NCBI GenBank assembly: GCA_048013815.1
Contig: CM106585.1
Coordinates: forward strand, 17,980,001-18,044,000
DNA length: 64,000 bases
Reading direction: 5' to 3'
From: Setoptus koraiensis
Taxonomy: Eukaryota; Arthropoda
Shown here: positions 24,966 to 35,178 of the stretch, piece after piece
Layout of the letters: every line of letters begins with the position of its first letter
Position numbering within the stretch: the first letter of the stretch is position 1
Made by a program: the position numbers and the translations under genes
The notes under the pieces: generated by a model
Seen by the model: only the letters and a program-made list of their open reading frames with translations
The model's database searches: none
What the model was told of the DNA's origin: nothing

Positions 24966-26420
24966 ATGGAGGCCCTCCGGGAGTTAAATATCAATGACAG
25001 AAAATTGGTCCCGATCAAGGATCTCACACCCGAAATCGCTGGCCAGAAGGTATGGGTGCGTGCGAGGGTGCATAATACAACAGGCCGAGGGAAGCAGGCC
25101 TTCATCATTCTCAGAAAGAAATATTTTACTGTCCAAGCCATCATCAGGGTTTCAGACACAATCACCGCGGACATGGTCAAATTCGCTAAATCGACGACCA
25201 AAGAGTCTATCATCGAAGTTTTTGGTTTGCTCAAGGAATCACCTGTTCGCATACAAGCATGTAGCCAACAGAACGTTGAATTGGAAATCATCAAGCTGAA
25301 CGTTGTCTCCGTGGCGGAAGCACGCCTTCCTTTACAGATTGAGGACGCAAGTCGGTCTCAAGCAGAGATAGAGGCCAAAATTGCGGAACTACGTGCAAAA
25401 GCTGGAGGGGATGATGAAATTCTGAAAATTACCGTCAACCAAGATACCAGACTCAATCATCGTCACATTGACTTGAGGACACCAACCAATCTTGCTATTT
25501 TTAGTGTCCAAGATGCTGTGGAAGATCTGTTCACTGGTGCATTGCGTAGCAGAGGTTTCAAGAAAATACATGCTCCCTCAATTATAGAAACAGCAAGTGA
25601 AGGTGGAGCCAACGTCTTCAAAGTCTCCTATTTCAAAAAGAATGCCTTCCTAGCTCAATCTCCTCAGCTCTATAAACAGATGGCGATCTCAGGCGATCAT
25701 GAACGAGTTTACGCTGTTGGTCCTGTATTTAGAGCGGAAGACTCCAACACCCACAGACATCTCACAGAGTTTATAGGCATGGATTTGGAGATGGAAATCG
25801 TAGATGACTACCATGAAGTGATCAAACTCATCGGCGATGTTTTTGTCGATATGTTTCGCGGTCTGCAACAAAAATACCAAACAGAAATAGATATTGTCAA
25901 CAAGCAATACCCGGCTGAACCATTTTTATTTTTAGAGGAAACTCTAGTGCTTAAGTTCCCCGATGCCATTTCGATGCTCAGAGATGCTGGAGAAGAGATT
26001 GGCGATGAGGATGATTTATCCACCCCACAAGAGAAGTTGTTGGGTAGAATAGTTAGAGAGAAATATCGCACCGACTTTTATGTTTTGGACAAATTTCCTT
26101 TAGCAGTGAGGCCTTTCTATACTATGCCTGACCAGGAAGATCCCAAATATTCTAAATCATATGATATGTTCATGAGAGGAGAGGAGGTTTTGTCTGGAGC
26201 ACAGCGTATAAACGATTACAATTTATTAGCCGAAAGGGCTAAGCATCACAAGATTGATGCCAAAACCATTGAGCCCTATTTGAATTCTTTCAGGCATGGA
26301 TGCTGGCCTCATGGTGGTGGAGGTATCGGCTTGGAGCGAGTGGTTATGCTTTTCTTGGGTCTGGATAATATCAGAAAGACATCCATGTTTCCGCGCGATC
26401 CAAAACGTTTAACACCTTAA
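24966..26420 (+). CDS. DARS1: aspartyl-tRNA synthetase, cytoplasmic
   Basis: A single uninterrupted frame of 484 residues, close to the usual length of about 500. It charges tRNA-Asp with aspartate and in animals is part of the multi-synthetase complex. The N-terminal OB-fold anticodon-binding domain (about 27-120) includes [20 protein letters not shown]. The class II catalytic core follows, with the QSPQLYKQM aspartate-site segment (231-239), motif 2 [19 protein letters not shown] (about 251-269) and motif 3 [10 protein letters not shown] (450-459). The C-terminus [12 protein letters not shown] matches the family exactly. The lysine-rich N-terminal extension of vertebrate enzymes is short or absent. 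The stop codon TAA (26418-26420) overlaps the stop codon of the peptide gene on the other strand. Confidence 0.98.
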   Translation: MEALRELNINDRKLVPIKDLTPEIAGQKVWVRARVHNTTGRGKQAFIILRKKYFTVQAIIRVSDTITADMVKFAKSTTKESIIEVFGLLKESPVRIQACSQQNVELEIIKLNVVSVAEARLPLQIEDASRSQAEIEAKIAELRAKAGGDDEILKITVNQDTRLNHRHIDLRTPTNLAIFSVQDAVEDLFTGALRSRGFKKIHAPSIIETASEGGANVFKVSYFKKNAFLAQSPQLYKQMAISGDHERVYAVGPVFRAEDSNTHRHLTEFIGMDLEMEIVDDYHEVIKLIGDVFVDMFRGLQQKYQTEIDIVNKQYPAEPFLFLEETLVLKFPDAISMLRDAGEEIGDEDDLSTPQEKLLGRIVREKYRTDFYVLDKFPLAVRPFYTMPDQEDPKYSKSYDMFMRGEEVLSGAQRINDYNLLAERAKHHKIDAKTIEPYLNSFRHGCWPHGGGGIGLERVVMLFLGLDNIRKTSMFPRDPKRLTP

Positions 26421-26952
26421 CAATTGTAGGCGAATATATGTGCTGGGCATCCCACGGTACAGCAATCGTTCCTGTAAAATAGTCGAGTTTATCGTATTAG
26501 AACTGTTCCGTCGAAAGAACTTTCTGAAAAGTCTCTTGATAGTACTTACGCTATTTTCGATATTGGCTCAGATTTGGAAGATCCTTGTTGTATTTAAGAT
26601 AAAGAACAATTTTTAAAGTTAAGAGAGATATATCCGAATCATGTTCAACATCTCAATATCAACGCTATTCTGACTTACTTGTAATTCTTATGTTCCCGGA
26701 TTTCGTCATCTTAATGTCGGAGTTTTTCGCTCGCTTATATACCATGCATGCCCGAGAGATAACTGTCTTGAGTTCTTTACTATCGCACACCTTGATTAAG
26801 ACATTGCCCTCAACAAAGATGCCTGCCCGTTGGTGGCTAGACAAGATCAGCACCACGCAACAGTATAATAGCATTAATGTTTTTAATTGGGCCCATCGGG
26901 ATCCAGTACGATCAGTTCGACATTCAGATCGGCTTGATGTGAAAGGTTGCAT
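26417..26952 (-). CDS. relaxin/insulin-like peptide precursor
   Basis: Three small exons, 26952-26679, 26583-26550 and 26471-26417, join in frame (phase 1, then phase 2) to give about 120 residues. Exon 1 encodes a hydrophobic signal segment ([17 protein letters not shown]; the start may instead be the second ATG at 26874). It then encodes a B chain [21 protein letters not shown]. Exon 3 encodes an A chain [17 protein letters not shown] ending at the stop, with the exact CC-x3-C-x8-C pattern of the insulin superfamily. The [11 protein letters not shown] part and the [10 protein letters not shown] start of the A chain resemble relaxins. The phase-1 intron in the C-peptide is a classical insulin-family feature. 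Two oddities stand out: 12 rather than 11 residues lie between the B-chain cysteines, with Asp where Gly is usual; and no dibasic site directly precedes the A chain, although KR follows the B chain. A likely AATAAA for this gene lies antisense within DARS1 (26222-26227). It would be a secreted hormone; the receptor is unknown. Confidence 0.85.
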
Positions 26953-28984
26953 TTCATAGGTCTGAATAAGCTTCCAATAACAGACGATGAAATACTGACA
27001 AACGAGTCTCAGTAATTGATATAAATATGTTGATAGCTGTTCAAGTTTGATGGATCAGGTTGATTATTGAATACCAATTTTTATTATACATACAAATTTG
27101 TATCATCAACCTACTGATTTCTTTGTAGAGTTTTGCTTCCCTGATCAGAAGGATATTTTGATACTCACGCACTTCATTACACTCATTAATAGTATGGTGA
27201 AGGTATGTCTGTTGATTTCGCTTGCCTTCTTACTTGAAACTTCAGCTCAATCCGAGGCGAGATAAAGTGAAACACTTACCGTTGATATGTCTACATCAGA
27301 GTAATCAATAGTGAAAATGTAAAGCTTTCATTCAAGTGCTGTATATCGAATGAACAGAAGTTGTGGATGCAAGTGGTGAACAGTATAGATTATGGAATTA
27401 GGTTAATTATATGGGCACCTGACGACGAAGTTGTAGCTTTTGTTCCATATGAGGGCTAACGTGAAATGTAAAATCCATTTCAGCAGATACACGGTATTAA
27501 TCATTTATAAAAAGTAATATGATTAAACAAACTAATGAACAACAAACTAATAGCAGAAAATAACAACAATGATCCCAATAGATTTTTCTATTCCTATCGA
27601 GATAGAAACAGGAAGCGATATCTCCATTGGGAGATGCTAATCAGAACGTTATTTTGCACGTTCATGTACAATTGACCCACATGTACTGATGCTAATTAGT
27701 GAAAAACTAGGTCAATCAATGTATTCGAACTAATCAAATTTATCTGCAAGCAATTGACCGTATTTTGGCAGCCGTTTTGTTCCAGGTGTTGTAATCCTGA
27801 GTTTCTCTACAATTAAAATTAATCAGCTTATCAAGTTTTATGATATTCAATTATAAAAATGCGAACATCAAAAACACACTTGTGTCTAATAGACTTTATG
27901 TACTCATTTTCTAATATTTCCAATTGCAAATTGATTTTTTTCTCATCCACATACGATTAAAAGAGGCCAACTCTGTTAGAGTGGCACCCAATCCAAACTG
28001 AATTCGATGAAAAATTGTTTCCCTTCCCGAGATAAAGCGAAAACTTGATCCCAAGTTTTACATTGTGATGATCTCGATCACGAAGGAAGCTACTCCTCAC
28101 AGGGACTCTAACGGTTGCGTGCGACTCGTGGCATTCAAAGCACGTTGCATAATGAGATGCCCTTCGCATCGATTCTAGCTTCCTCAAAACAGTTACTTTT
28201 CACTGGAAAGCTATCAGTAACCGATTACTTATTAGTTGCTATCACCAGTCCATAACAATTTTCCCCTACTTAGCTTACCGATATTACAATGAACATTCAA
28301 TATCATTCTATGAAACTCGGCCTCGATCGAACAATCTTATGTGCATCAAAGTGCTTACATCGAATCATTGAGAAATTGTAGAGATTGTCCAGTGGAAGTC
28401 TCGAATGATACATGCTTACAGAGCGTGTGTTTCATACAGAAGTGGTGCCCCTACCGAACCAAGAGTTGGATGTTAACTCTATCTTGATTGGATCACAACT
28501 CTCTCGTTAATTATAATGAGCTTACAATATATACTAAAATATAACAAGTGATAATGTAGCATAAATGACAAGTCATTCGATAGTCTTATAAAGAGCGGAC
28601 CTCCATACAAGTCATCCTAGTATCTCACGTAAGAACTCACCACGCGTTAACGTGGTGAGTTCCACCATTGAATACCCCAACATTTGGATGATCAAATGTT
28701 GAGTTTTATCTCCACATGTTGTAATATATATACGACGACGTGTCGAAATGTTTGTTCTAGCTTTTTAAGGGGCGACCTCTGTTGCAACTTGTAGGACCAT
28801 CACAAAATTTTCATCTATTCGAATTTCGCGCAACATACCTTTATGGATACATTTTCCAGACAAGGGAATCTTGCGGGACGTGGAAGTATCCCACGATATC
28901 CTTGGACCTAAATTGATATACAATCCAATCACAGTCGCTTGACCTTTTAGTCATAGCAGATATATCAATACTTTCTGTTTCAGA
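26953..28984. other. intergenic region
   Basis: AT-rich, with no credible frame. It contains the hairpin at 28633-28662. A polypyrimidine tract and CAG (TTTCTGTTTCAG) lie directly before the PTCD3 start codon, so a 5' UTR exon of PTCD3 probably lies in this region. Confidence 0.55.
28633..28662. repeat. perfect 12-bp hairpin
   Basis: GAACTCACCACG and CGTGGTGAGTTC pair exactly around a CGTTAA loop. Its role is unknown. Confidence 0.8.
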
Positions 28985-30508
28985 ATGAGCGCTGCCAGAT
29001 TGGCCTCTGCGGCCAAAAAGACCATTGTCATCCCAAATAGAATTCAGCGTGGACCAACTGATATCCTCAAGGCCTTGTCATCGACAGTGATACCTAGCCA
29101 AGCTAAATATGCACCCTTCATGACAGATGAACCCTTTCTCAGAATCAGAGGTGTCAAAGCAACAGCCCTTGCTAAAATATCAGGAATAAAAACTGCCAAG
29201 TTAATCCTCAATGAGCATCCTGAAATATTTAAAAGAGATGAGTCAGAGCCCAAAGTGGAAGATTTTCAGGCGCCCGAACTATTCACAGAAGATATGGACT
29301 TGAATGAAACAGATCTTAGGTGGTGTATCGAACACGTTGACGTAAAAAATGCAATCACAGCCTACAATGTAATGAAATCTAGAAATATCGAGATCGACAC
29401 AACTATCCTACAAGAGTTCTTTGAACTGATATGTTACTACAACGAGTCAAACCCGCCAACAAGCGAAGAGGTTATAGAGATGCATCTAGGGCAACAAAGT
29501 CTATCAGGTAAATCGGATTGGAATAAGGATGGTGTGGCCGAAAAGGTATTCATCGAGTTGAAGGAAAGAGGAGATAAAGTCAAAGCTTACAACACAATAA
29601 TTTTGGGTCTCTCTAAGCATGGTCAATCATCGAGGGCTCATCAGTACTTTCAAGAAATGAACGAGCAGAAACTTGCTGCCTGTGTCGATGTTTACAATTG
29701 CTTAATTAAAAGTCTACATGGAGAGAGTCGGCAACCACGAAATGTAGACAAGACTGAAGATAGCGTTGTAGATAATCAGTTACTGAAACTCATTCAACAA
29801 ATGAATGAAGAGAATGTAACCCCAAATAGACAAACATTCAACATACTACTGAGAAAACACTTGTATAACGGTCCTAGGCACGATACTAAACATCCTATCA
29901 GACTATTCAATGAGATGGTCTCGTTAAATATACAACCGTCGTTGACGACATATAAGATTTTGCTAGAAAATCTATTCAATCAAGATCGAGGTGATCAGGA
30001 TCTCATTAGAAGCACCATCGTGAAAATAGTTGATACTATTAAGTCAAAACGCCACTCAATAGTGACGCTTCAAGATGACCAAGACAGGTATTTCTTCCCG
30101 TTCTTGATGAATCAGCTTAAGTTCAACATGAGGGATCCTGAGTTGGCCAAAAAAGTGCATTCTGCTTTCATGGCGAGCCCATCATTGAGCGCAAACACGT
30201 CCACTTATTACACTAACTTACTCGAAATATCCTTCACCACTGATACAATGGAAAATTCAATAAGTCTTTATGAGGAGATAGTGCCATACCTCTATAGTCC
30301 GACTAAAGAAGTTTTCGAAGCCATCATCGAGGCACTGGAACTCTTTGGGGGAAACGAGAGCTTTAGGAATAGAATAATTGATGATCTGAGGCAGTTTGAC
30401 AAAGACAGTATAAAAAATATCTCACTTTTGATAAAGGATTACAAACCATCCGTAGACGCGCGATACATGTCTAAACACGTAACGAGGGGACACAGAAATG
30501 AGAAGTAG
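28985..30508 (+). CDS. PTCD3: mitochondrial small-subunit ribosomal PPR protein mS39
   Basis: A single frame of 507 residues. The N-terminus reads as a mitochondrial presequence (MSAARLASAAKKTIVIPNRI) and then matches PTCD3: IVIPNRI, ILKALSSTV, the segment AKLILNEHPEIFKRD, and LLKLIQQMNEENVTPNRQTF followed by NEMVSLNIQPSLTTYKILL. These last pieces are pentatricopeptide repeats, helical hairpins that bind RNA; mS39 sits at the mRNA entry side of the mitochondrial ribosome. It is shorter than human PTCD3 (689 residues), lacking about the last 150, so either the C-terminus is genuinely short or a downstream exon is missed. It converges on XBP1, with the two stop codons 66 bp apart. Confidence 0.88.
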   Translation: MSAARLASAAKKTIVIPNRIQRGPTDILKALSSTVIPSQAKYAPFMTDEPFLRIRGVKATALAKISGIKTAKLILNEHPEIFKRDESEPKVEDFQAPELFTEDMDLNETDLRWCIEHVDVKNAITAYNVMKSRNIEIDTTILQEFFELICYYNESNPPTSEEVIEMHLGQQSLSGKSDWNKDGVAEKVFIELKERGDKVKAYNTIILGLSKHGQSSRAHQYFQEMNEQKLAACVDVYNCLIKSLHGESRQPRNVDKTEDSVVDNQLLKLIQQMNEENVTPNRQTFNILLRKHLYNGPRHDTKHPIRLFNEMVSLNIQPSLTTYKILLENLFNQDRGDQDLIRSTIVKIVDTIKSKRHSIVTLQDDQDRYFFPFLMNQLKFNMRDPELAKKVHSAFMASPSLSANTSTYYTNLLEISFTTDTMENSISLYEEIVPYLYSPTKEVFEAIIEALELFGGNESFRNRIIDDLRQFDKDSIKNISLLIKDYKPSVDARYMSKHVTRGHRNEK

Positions 30509-30574
30509 GCGAAAGAAACTGTTGAATGCAATAATGTAAGATTTATGTCAAATATAAATATATTATCATTACAA

Positions 30575-31480
30575 CTATTTCTTATTAGGTTTGATGATAG
30601 CTTTCATTTTACACAACTTGCGTTTTTTATACATAGCCTGCATTTGAGGTGGAGGAGAAAGTTTTGCACGATTTTCTCCGAGTCGCTTTATCCGCTTATT
30701 ACAGGCTTTAAGCTTCGACATTATGTCGGATCCAGTGAAATTTCTCTTCCATAGAGCATGAAACAAATCCAGCTCACGTCCAGTAAAGTGAGGAAAGGCA
30801 TCAGAATGAAAACGTGCAGAACATTTTGTCTTCATTGAGTATTGATGAGTCTTCAAGATCGTCAATAGTAATGCCAATTGTACTGGGGTCCATCCAGGAT
30901 AGATCGAACTCGTCGAAGATCGATAGCGCATCATCACACCCTGTTCCTTCTGCCGAGGTACATTAACAAGCGCTGCAGTCTCGATGGGTGCATCAGATGT
31001 TCTATGTGGGTCTTGCGATTTGTCCTTTTCTAACTCTGGTAATGTGATTGGATTGTCGATTTCGCCGGCGCTGTTGTTGCAACTGTCTGATGCCGGTGTT
31101 GTCGTTGAGGTTATTGGTGCGTTTTCTTTTAGCTCATTACGGTTTTTCGACTCATGTAAAGCTAATCGTTTGCGCAATCGTTCATTTTCTGACCTCAAGA
31201 TTCTGTTCTCCTCCTCTAGTTTGTCCACCATGGCTCTCTTTTTGTCTCTAGCAGTTTGCGCCGCAATTCTATTTTTCATCTTTCTTCGTAGCATCTTTTC
31301 GGCTTGTGTTAGATGATCAAGACGCTGGCGTGTTCTTTTACGCACCAATTGATTATTGTTTTGTTGCATGATTGTGCTCTCGACATTGGCACCATAAATT
31401 GAAGACTGTTTGGTGTCGTCGTCCGACGATAACATGTAGTCATCGTCGTGACTGCTCAGGCTACCTGCCAAAGAGGGCAT
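30575..31480 (-). CDS. XBP1: X-box binding protein 1 (unspliced frame)
   Basis: One exon of 301 residues in the unspliced frame. A bZIP domain spans about 48-110: basic region NRIAAQTARDKKR (70-82), then a leucine zipper KLEEENRILRSENERLRKRL, preceded by the XBP1-type RLDHLTQAEKMLRRKMK. In animals IRE1 cuts the mRNA under endoplasmic-reticulum stress and shifts the frame to give the active factor. That site is present at 30953-30975, and the spliced frame runs to a stop at 30801, giving 218 residues with an acidic C-terminus. In the unspliced frame a hydrophobic stretch (WTPVQLALLLTIL) matches the membrane-targeting region of XBP1u, followed by an unusual basic tail (MYKKRKLCKMKAIIKPNKK). Confidence 0.96.
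   Translation of the reverse strand: MPSLAGSLSSHDDDYMLSSDDDTKQSSIYGANVESTIMQQNNNQLVRKRTRQRLDHLTQAEKMLRRKMKNRIAAQTARDKKRAMVDKLEEENRILRSENERLRKRLALHESKNRNELKENAPITSTTTPASDSCNNSAGEIDNPITLPELEKDKSQDPHRTSDAPIETAALVNVPRQKEQGVMMRYRSSTSSIYPGWTPVQLALLLTILKTHQYSMKTKCSARFHSDAFPHFTGRELDLFHALWKRNFTGSDIMSKLKACNKRIKRLGENRAKLSPPPQMQAMYKKRKLCKMKAIIKPNKK
30953..30975 (-). promoter_or_regulatory. XBP1: IRE1-type unconventional 23-nt intron of XBP1
   Basis: On the mRNA strand two CNG^CNGN cleavage motifs flank a 23-nt segment: CTG^CAGC at 30978-30972 and CGG^CAGA at 30955-30949. The second motif sits in a strong stem (TGTACCT with AGGAACA, one mismatch) as a 7-nt loop; the first stem is weaker. Nematode and fly xbp1 introns are also 23 nt. 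Removing 23 nt shifts the frame by the same amount as the 26-nt human intron and opens a downstream frame reading DDALSIFDEFDLSWMDPST. Confidence 0.9.
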
Positions 31481-34004
31481 TTTTAGATGGACACTTGTCT
31501 TTTCTTTTTGTTGGTTAGTATGTTTTCAATTAATTGATTGATTTGAATGTAAAATATGACGATATGATTATGAACTAATATTACTGAAATTGTCTCCGTT
31601 TAGCTTGATACGTGCTTGTTAAATTACCGATTGATTGACAATATTTTGATGATCATCAACTGTTATCGTATTCAGGTGGCAACTTTGAAGTTTGTATCAG
31701 AGTGATTTGTGATTTCTGGTTGTGATTTGTTTTGACTGTAGGTCTGATTCTGATCGACGAGAACATCTATTTGTTATGATGATGTTATTCATAAGATGCG
31801 ATGTGACTTTGTATAGTGGCAAACTATCAAATACATGTAGGTCTGTCTACTGCTGAAGTAGCGATAAAACACGATCTAGTCCGTAGGTAGACATTTGGGT
31901 TGGGCCAATTGTTAGTCTACATGGTATAATATTGTTTATGTATCATTGTACATAGCAAAGAAATACATGGAGAGGAATTATTTCCAAGAGAAACAGTTCA
32001 GTTTCAATTGGGAATCCATAACATGAATCACCTTAGCGAGGTGAATGAATCTGTGATACAATTCTTGCGTTTATCCAACAGATCGCTAATGATGAATCAT
32101 CACAACAACTCGCCGTATAAACAGTATGACTCATAGCAATACCGGGTGTCCCACACCAAACTGTCTAACTTTTTTCTAGAATAACTTCCGATCCCCACGG
32201 TAGGGGGCGCTCAAACTTCTTTTTCAAAGAATATGAGTCAAAGGTAATCTGTTGGCAATGATTTCACAATTGTTTGGTAAGGACTCCATCATTGTGCGCT
32301 GCGAAAAGTTTTGATACATTCCCAATAGCAAAGGTACATTCCCGCTGAATTCTGAGCGGATGCGCAGTTTTTCAGGAAGTTTTTACACCAAAAATTCTCT
32401 ATTCAATCGTGTTATGAGTCTATGGCGCGGCTTATAATTGTGAAATCATTGCCAACAGATTACCTTTGACTCATATTCTTCGAAAAAAAGTTTGAGCGCC
32501 CCCTACCGTGGGGATCAGAAGTTATTCTAGAAAAAAGTTAGACAGTTTGGTGTGGGACACTCTGTACATGTAAAGCATAGCTGTTTCCAGATTGTTCTTT
32601 TCAGCTATTCAATTCTACTAAACATTGCGCACTAAGAACTGCGCGCTGGCAAGCGCCAAATTTAAAGGCCAAATACGAAAAATTGTGTCATCAACTATGT
32701 TTCATAGCTGTTTATCTGTTTATCCGAAAGTAAATCGTTAGTTTTATTGATAGTATTGATTTCAATCTGTTACTCATTAACGACATCCGAACATGCCGAA
32801 AACTACATGCGAACGCTCTCAAGATTATTCGAATGCTCGACTGGTCCCCTAGAGAGTCTGTATTTGTTTCATTGCACTCGTGATAAATCATTTTTAGTGT
32901 CGCTTACCTTGCCTTTCTACCAGACAAAATCACAAATTAGCGTCGTAGGGCCCGGTTCTCTAAAGGTTTTATGTAACAGTTTAAGGCAAAACCAACGAAA
33001 ACAGCGTTGCTATTAACTGTACTGGACTTGGAATCCGGTCAGTAGAGAGAATAAACAATAACAGGTAGGCAGTAAAAAGCATCTACCTGTCGGATATGCA
33101 ACTCGTGGCAAGATCTTTGTGATCGATGGAAACAATCGAACAGTTTCTAATTTTGAGTTTGCTAAATTTGAGTAAACAAGAGAGAACGTAGAAATAAAGA
33201 AAACGAGAGGCAATTCTTTTGGTTTGAGGGATAGGACACAACGTTTCTTCTTGTCTGGGGAGTTCTGAACATTCTCGCTAAGGCAAGTCGTAACTTTCCA
33301 GTTTGCGTGCGATTTGTTGATGTTGATTATGATGTCAATATAGATAGGCATGAATAACCAAGCATATACAATGCAATACAGTACATTTCACATTTCCGGC
33401 ATCGTGATATTGTTATGGGTTTTTTGTCGCTTTTGCAAATAAACTACTACTATACAATGTAATGTAATAGATTTGGCACCAACATTAAGTAGTTTAGTGG
33501 ATAATTTACCGAGCTTACATGTGTTAGTTACTGTAGATTATTCAAATTTACTCAGACAACAATTCGCTACTCTCTACTATGTGCAACGAGAATGTCCACT
33601 GTAGGTTGAAACAGGTTCAATTGTACTTGAGCGATACTTGTTCTTAGAAAACTGTTCACTCTAATACTAGATATTTTTTACTAAATTGTGATTACATTAT
33701 TTGGCGCACGTTGACTTAACCGTGACCTCTAAAGTCTCCACTTGCTGTGGCAAACAACGAGACACCTATTGTCAGTGGTAGTTTCCTGCTATCTAATCTT
33801 GCAAGTAGCATAAACAATTACTTGATTGGTGGTGAGCTGACTGGTAATCCTGAGAACACTGCCCATAAATTTTGATTTGAATCGGGTTGTGGAAAAAATA
33901 GAATTCCTTCACGAGGTAGAACAACTTGGGAGTTTCCCAGAGTCAGAACACAGCGATAATGCCAAGATATAAAAGCAAACTGAACTGTGCCATTATGAAC
34001 ATTC
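31481..34004. other. intergenic region with a MITE
   Basis: XBP1 promoter side on the left and the glycine-rich gene promoter on the right. The MITE at 32142-32564 lies in between. I see no gene. Confidence 0.6.
32142..32564. mobile_element. mariner/Tc1-type MITE, 423 bp
   Basis: Left (32142-32272) and right (32435-32564) arms of about 130 bp are near-perfect reverse complements. The ends read CCGGGTGTCCCACACC and, inverted, CAGAGTGTCCCACACC. TA dinucleotides flank both sides (32140-32141 and 32565-32566), as expected for Tc1/mariner target-site duplication. The roughly 160-bp centre has no coding capacity, so movement would depend on a transposase elsewhere. High arm identity suggests fairly recent insertion. 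Confidence 0.88.
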
Positions 34005-34007
34005 AGT
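33968..34007 (+). promoter_or_regulatory. TATA box and TCAGT initiator
   Basis: TATAAAAG at 33968-33975, with an arthropod-type initiator TCAGT at 34003-34007, about 35 bp downstream. This spacing suits a focused promoter for the glycine-rich gene. Confidence 0.6.
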
Positions 34008-34140
34008 AATTAGTGTTATAATTAGAAGCAAACAAAAAACTTTTTTATACATTCTAGTGTTTAGTTCATGAGTGCAAACAAATCATCAGGTTAATAGATG
34101 AGAAAGCTGATTTTTTCAACTTAATCAAATCAACAGCATC

Positions 34141-35178
34141 ATGAATCGTCTTCATCAAATCAACATCATTAGCGTCCACCAGGTAAGTGTTGTGTGCAAG
34201 TTCATTAGGAATCATCAATTTTTTATACACGTGTAGTTATTGCTGACATTAACTCGAGTAACATCATTTAAACTGTAGCTATTGAAAACGATCGCATTAT
34301 CATCATTACTGATTGTACACACCATCAATAATGTCGCAAATGGCCAAGGCGAGGGGTTGGGTGACATTGGAGGACTTGGAGATCTAGGCGGCCTGGGCGG
34401 AGGTGGAGATCAAGGTGGATCAGGGTAAATAAGTAAAAAAAACAATTAGATCGTTACGTTTCAACCTCAGGAGAAGTATAATATCTGATATTTTCCATTT
34501 TTAACTTCAATCCGTGCCATCACAAATATAAAAAGTAAATACAAGATTAGATAGGTTCACTGGAATGTTGGGCGTTCAAAAGAGTCCATGCCTATTGGAA
34601 CGAATATCCTTTATTCATCCTTCCACAACAACAACTGAATTCTAACTAGAACCATTGATTGATAAGACGATTTCTCCGATTTAGGTGGTGATCTAGGCGG
34701 AGGCCAGGGAGGCCAGCAGCAGGACTTTGGTCAGTTCACGGGTGGCCAGAGTGGCGGCCAAGACTTTGGTCAATTCGGCGGTGGCGGTCAAGATGGCGGC
34801 ATTGGTGGACAAGACTTCGGACAGGGCGGTTTCGGTGGCAACCAACAAGGTGGCGGAAATCCTTTGGCTCAATTTGGTGGCGGCCAAGGCGGAGGCAATC
34901 AACTCTTGAATCAATTTGGTGGAGGAAGAGGCGGTAATCCATTGGGTCAGTTTGGTGGTCAGGGCGGGGGCAATCCATTTGGACAGTTGATCGGTGGCTT
35001 AAATCCGCTAGGCCAGCTCGGAGGTGGCGGAAACCCGTTGGGTCAATTGGCGGGTGGCCTCAATCCGTTGGGTCAACTCGGTGGCGGTGGTGGCGGTAAT
35101 CCGTTGGCACAACTAGGTGGTGGCCTGAACCCATTGGGACAATTAGGTGGCGGTGGATTACCTAACTTGTTCGGTTGA
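34141..35178 (+). CDS. glycine-rich secreted repeat protein
   Basis: Likely exons are 34141-34182, 34279 to about 34414, and 34685-35178. The first intron is clear (CAG|GTAAGT ... GTAG|CTA, phase 0). The second donor is ambiguous: GTGGAT at 34415 and GTGACA at 34361 both keep phase 1. The start is followed, across the first intron, by a hydrophobic segment LLKTIALSSLLIVHTINNVA that would serve as a signal peptide. The mature protein is made of Gly-rich repeats: first QDFGQFGGG-type units, then at least eight NPLGQLGGG-type units (variants NPLAQF, NPFGQL, LNPLGQL), ending GGGLPNLFG. Length is about 220 residues, with no cysteines in the repeat part. Such proteins can be structural (cuticle, silk-like, cement) or antimicrobial; nothing here decides. 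A poly(A) signal follows at 35325. Confidence 0.75.
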
